From positions 85,395-149,394 of the forward strand of contig NZ_PQGG01000013.1 of NCBI RefSeq assembly GCF_002915595.1: a stretch of 64,000 nucleotides of DNA, in the 5' to 3' direction. The DNA is from Zhongshania marina. Its GTDB lineage: Bacteria > Pseudomonadota > Gammaproteobacteria > Pseudomonadales > Spongiibacteraceae. Shown here piece after piece: positions 63,850 to 64,000 of the stretch (position 1 is the first letter of the stretch; each line of letters starts with the position of its first letter). The notes below the pieces were generated by a model. It had not been told where the DNA came from and did not search any database. It saw only the letters and a list, made by a program, of their open reading frames with translations. Made by a program: the position numbers and the translations under genes.

Positions 63850-64000
63850 GATGTGACGTTGAGGGCGGCTTATAGGTTTTGTCGGACGTTGGAAATCAGG
63901 CGGCGGACGATAAAGTTAAAAGCGGTCTGCAGTATGATTAAAGAAAACTTCCGGAAACTTGATTTAGCATCTGTCGGCTAGGCAAGTATCACACCGACCC
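63850..64000. other. Terminal stretch without a recognised gene
   Basis: No credible gene is seen in the last 150 bp. A 13-base string, TGTCGGCTAGGCA (63972-63984), also occurs at 58253-58265 inside the Ada-like gene. In one frame it reads HLSARQ, close to HYLSARQ of that protein, but a stop lies just upstream; it may be a decayed copy or chance. Confidence 0.4.

Noticed and set aside
1..64000. CRISPR arrays, rRNA or tRNA genes, complete insertion sequences, prophage and known defence systems
   Set aside because: No regularly spaced repeats, tRNA-like T-loop/acceptor combinations, transposase genes or defence-associated domains were recognised on either strand.

Overview
The window looks like chromosomal DNA of an aerobic, probably marine gammaproteobacterium. 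The order mrp/dcd next to metG and an rnfABCDGE operon, the run DUF3108-purN-purM beside DUF2066-PerM-Hda, an OprF/OmpA-type porin and a Pseudomonas-style cob cluster (CbiD combined with CobG) all resemble Pseudomonas and the Cellvibrionales. A KstD-like flavoprotein, a FadD3-like CoA ligase and FabV suggest a member of, or relative of, the Spongiibacteraceae (for example Zhongshania). That placement is inference from gene content; no rRNA, tRNA, CRISPR array, phage or complete insertion sequence was seen.

Layout. Bases 1-3.8 kb hold an A+T-rich type IV pilin cassette: an O-antigen-ligase-like protein (cut by the window edge), pilA behind a clear sigma-54 promoter, and a membrane phosphoglycerol/phosphoethanolamine-transferase-like sulfatase-family protein. 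Bases 3.8-9.8 kb (minus strand) carry the Rnf Na+/H+-translocating ferredoxin:NAD+ oxidoreductase. Bases 10-19.5 kb are housekeeping: metG, mrp, dcd, purM-purN, PerM, Hda. Bases 19.7-25.3 kb carry an OmpA-type porin, then a two-gene unit of a NasA-type molybdoenzyme and a fused DmsB-DmsC-like electron-transfer protein. Bases 25.3-28.5 kb hold an EAL-CBS-GGDEF protein, an atypical Tag-like protein and a CBS protein. Bases 28.7-40 kb hold two KstD/FrdA-type flavoproteins, a phytase-like lipoprotein behind tandem Pho boxes, a CHASE histidine kinase, fabV and a 1-Cys peroxiredoxin.

Bases 40-49.8 kb hold a MATE exporter, a cobalamin riboswitch and the corrin-ring genes cbiD-cobH-cobI-cobJ-(cobK inverted)-cobL-cobM, a 265-bp palindromic MITE, and convergent cobG. 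Bases 49.8-64 kb are mixed: a fatty acid hydroxylase-family protein, an MBL hydrolase, alanine dehydrogenase, several DUF proteins, AsmA, an AraC-HTH/alkyltransferase, an acyl-CoA ligase followed by two Lrp/AsnC regulators, an L7/L12-like/CBM9-like membrane protein, a second MITE and an RDD protein.

The observations most worth following up are the NasA-like enzyme paired with a fused DmsBC protein, the tandem Pho boxes before the phytase-like lipoprotein, the pilin ligase/phosphoform cassette, the two unrelated hairpin MITEs (one supplying the stop codon of cobG), the inverted cobK with almost no promoter space, and the Tag-like protein whose key Glu is replaced by Cys. I found no clear defence island or wholly new multi-gene system.
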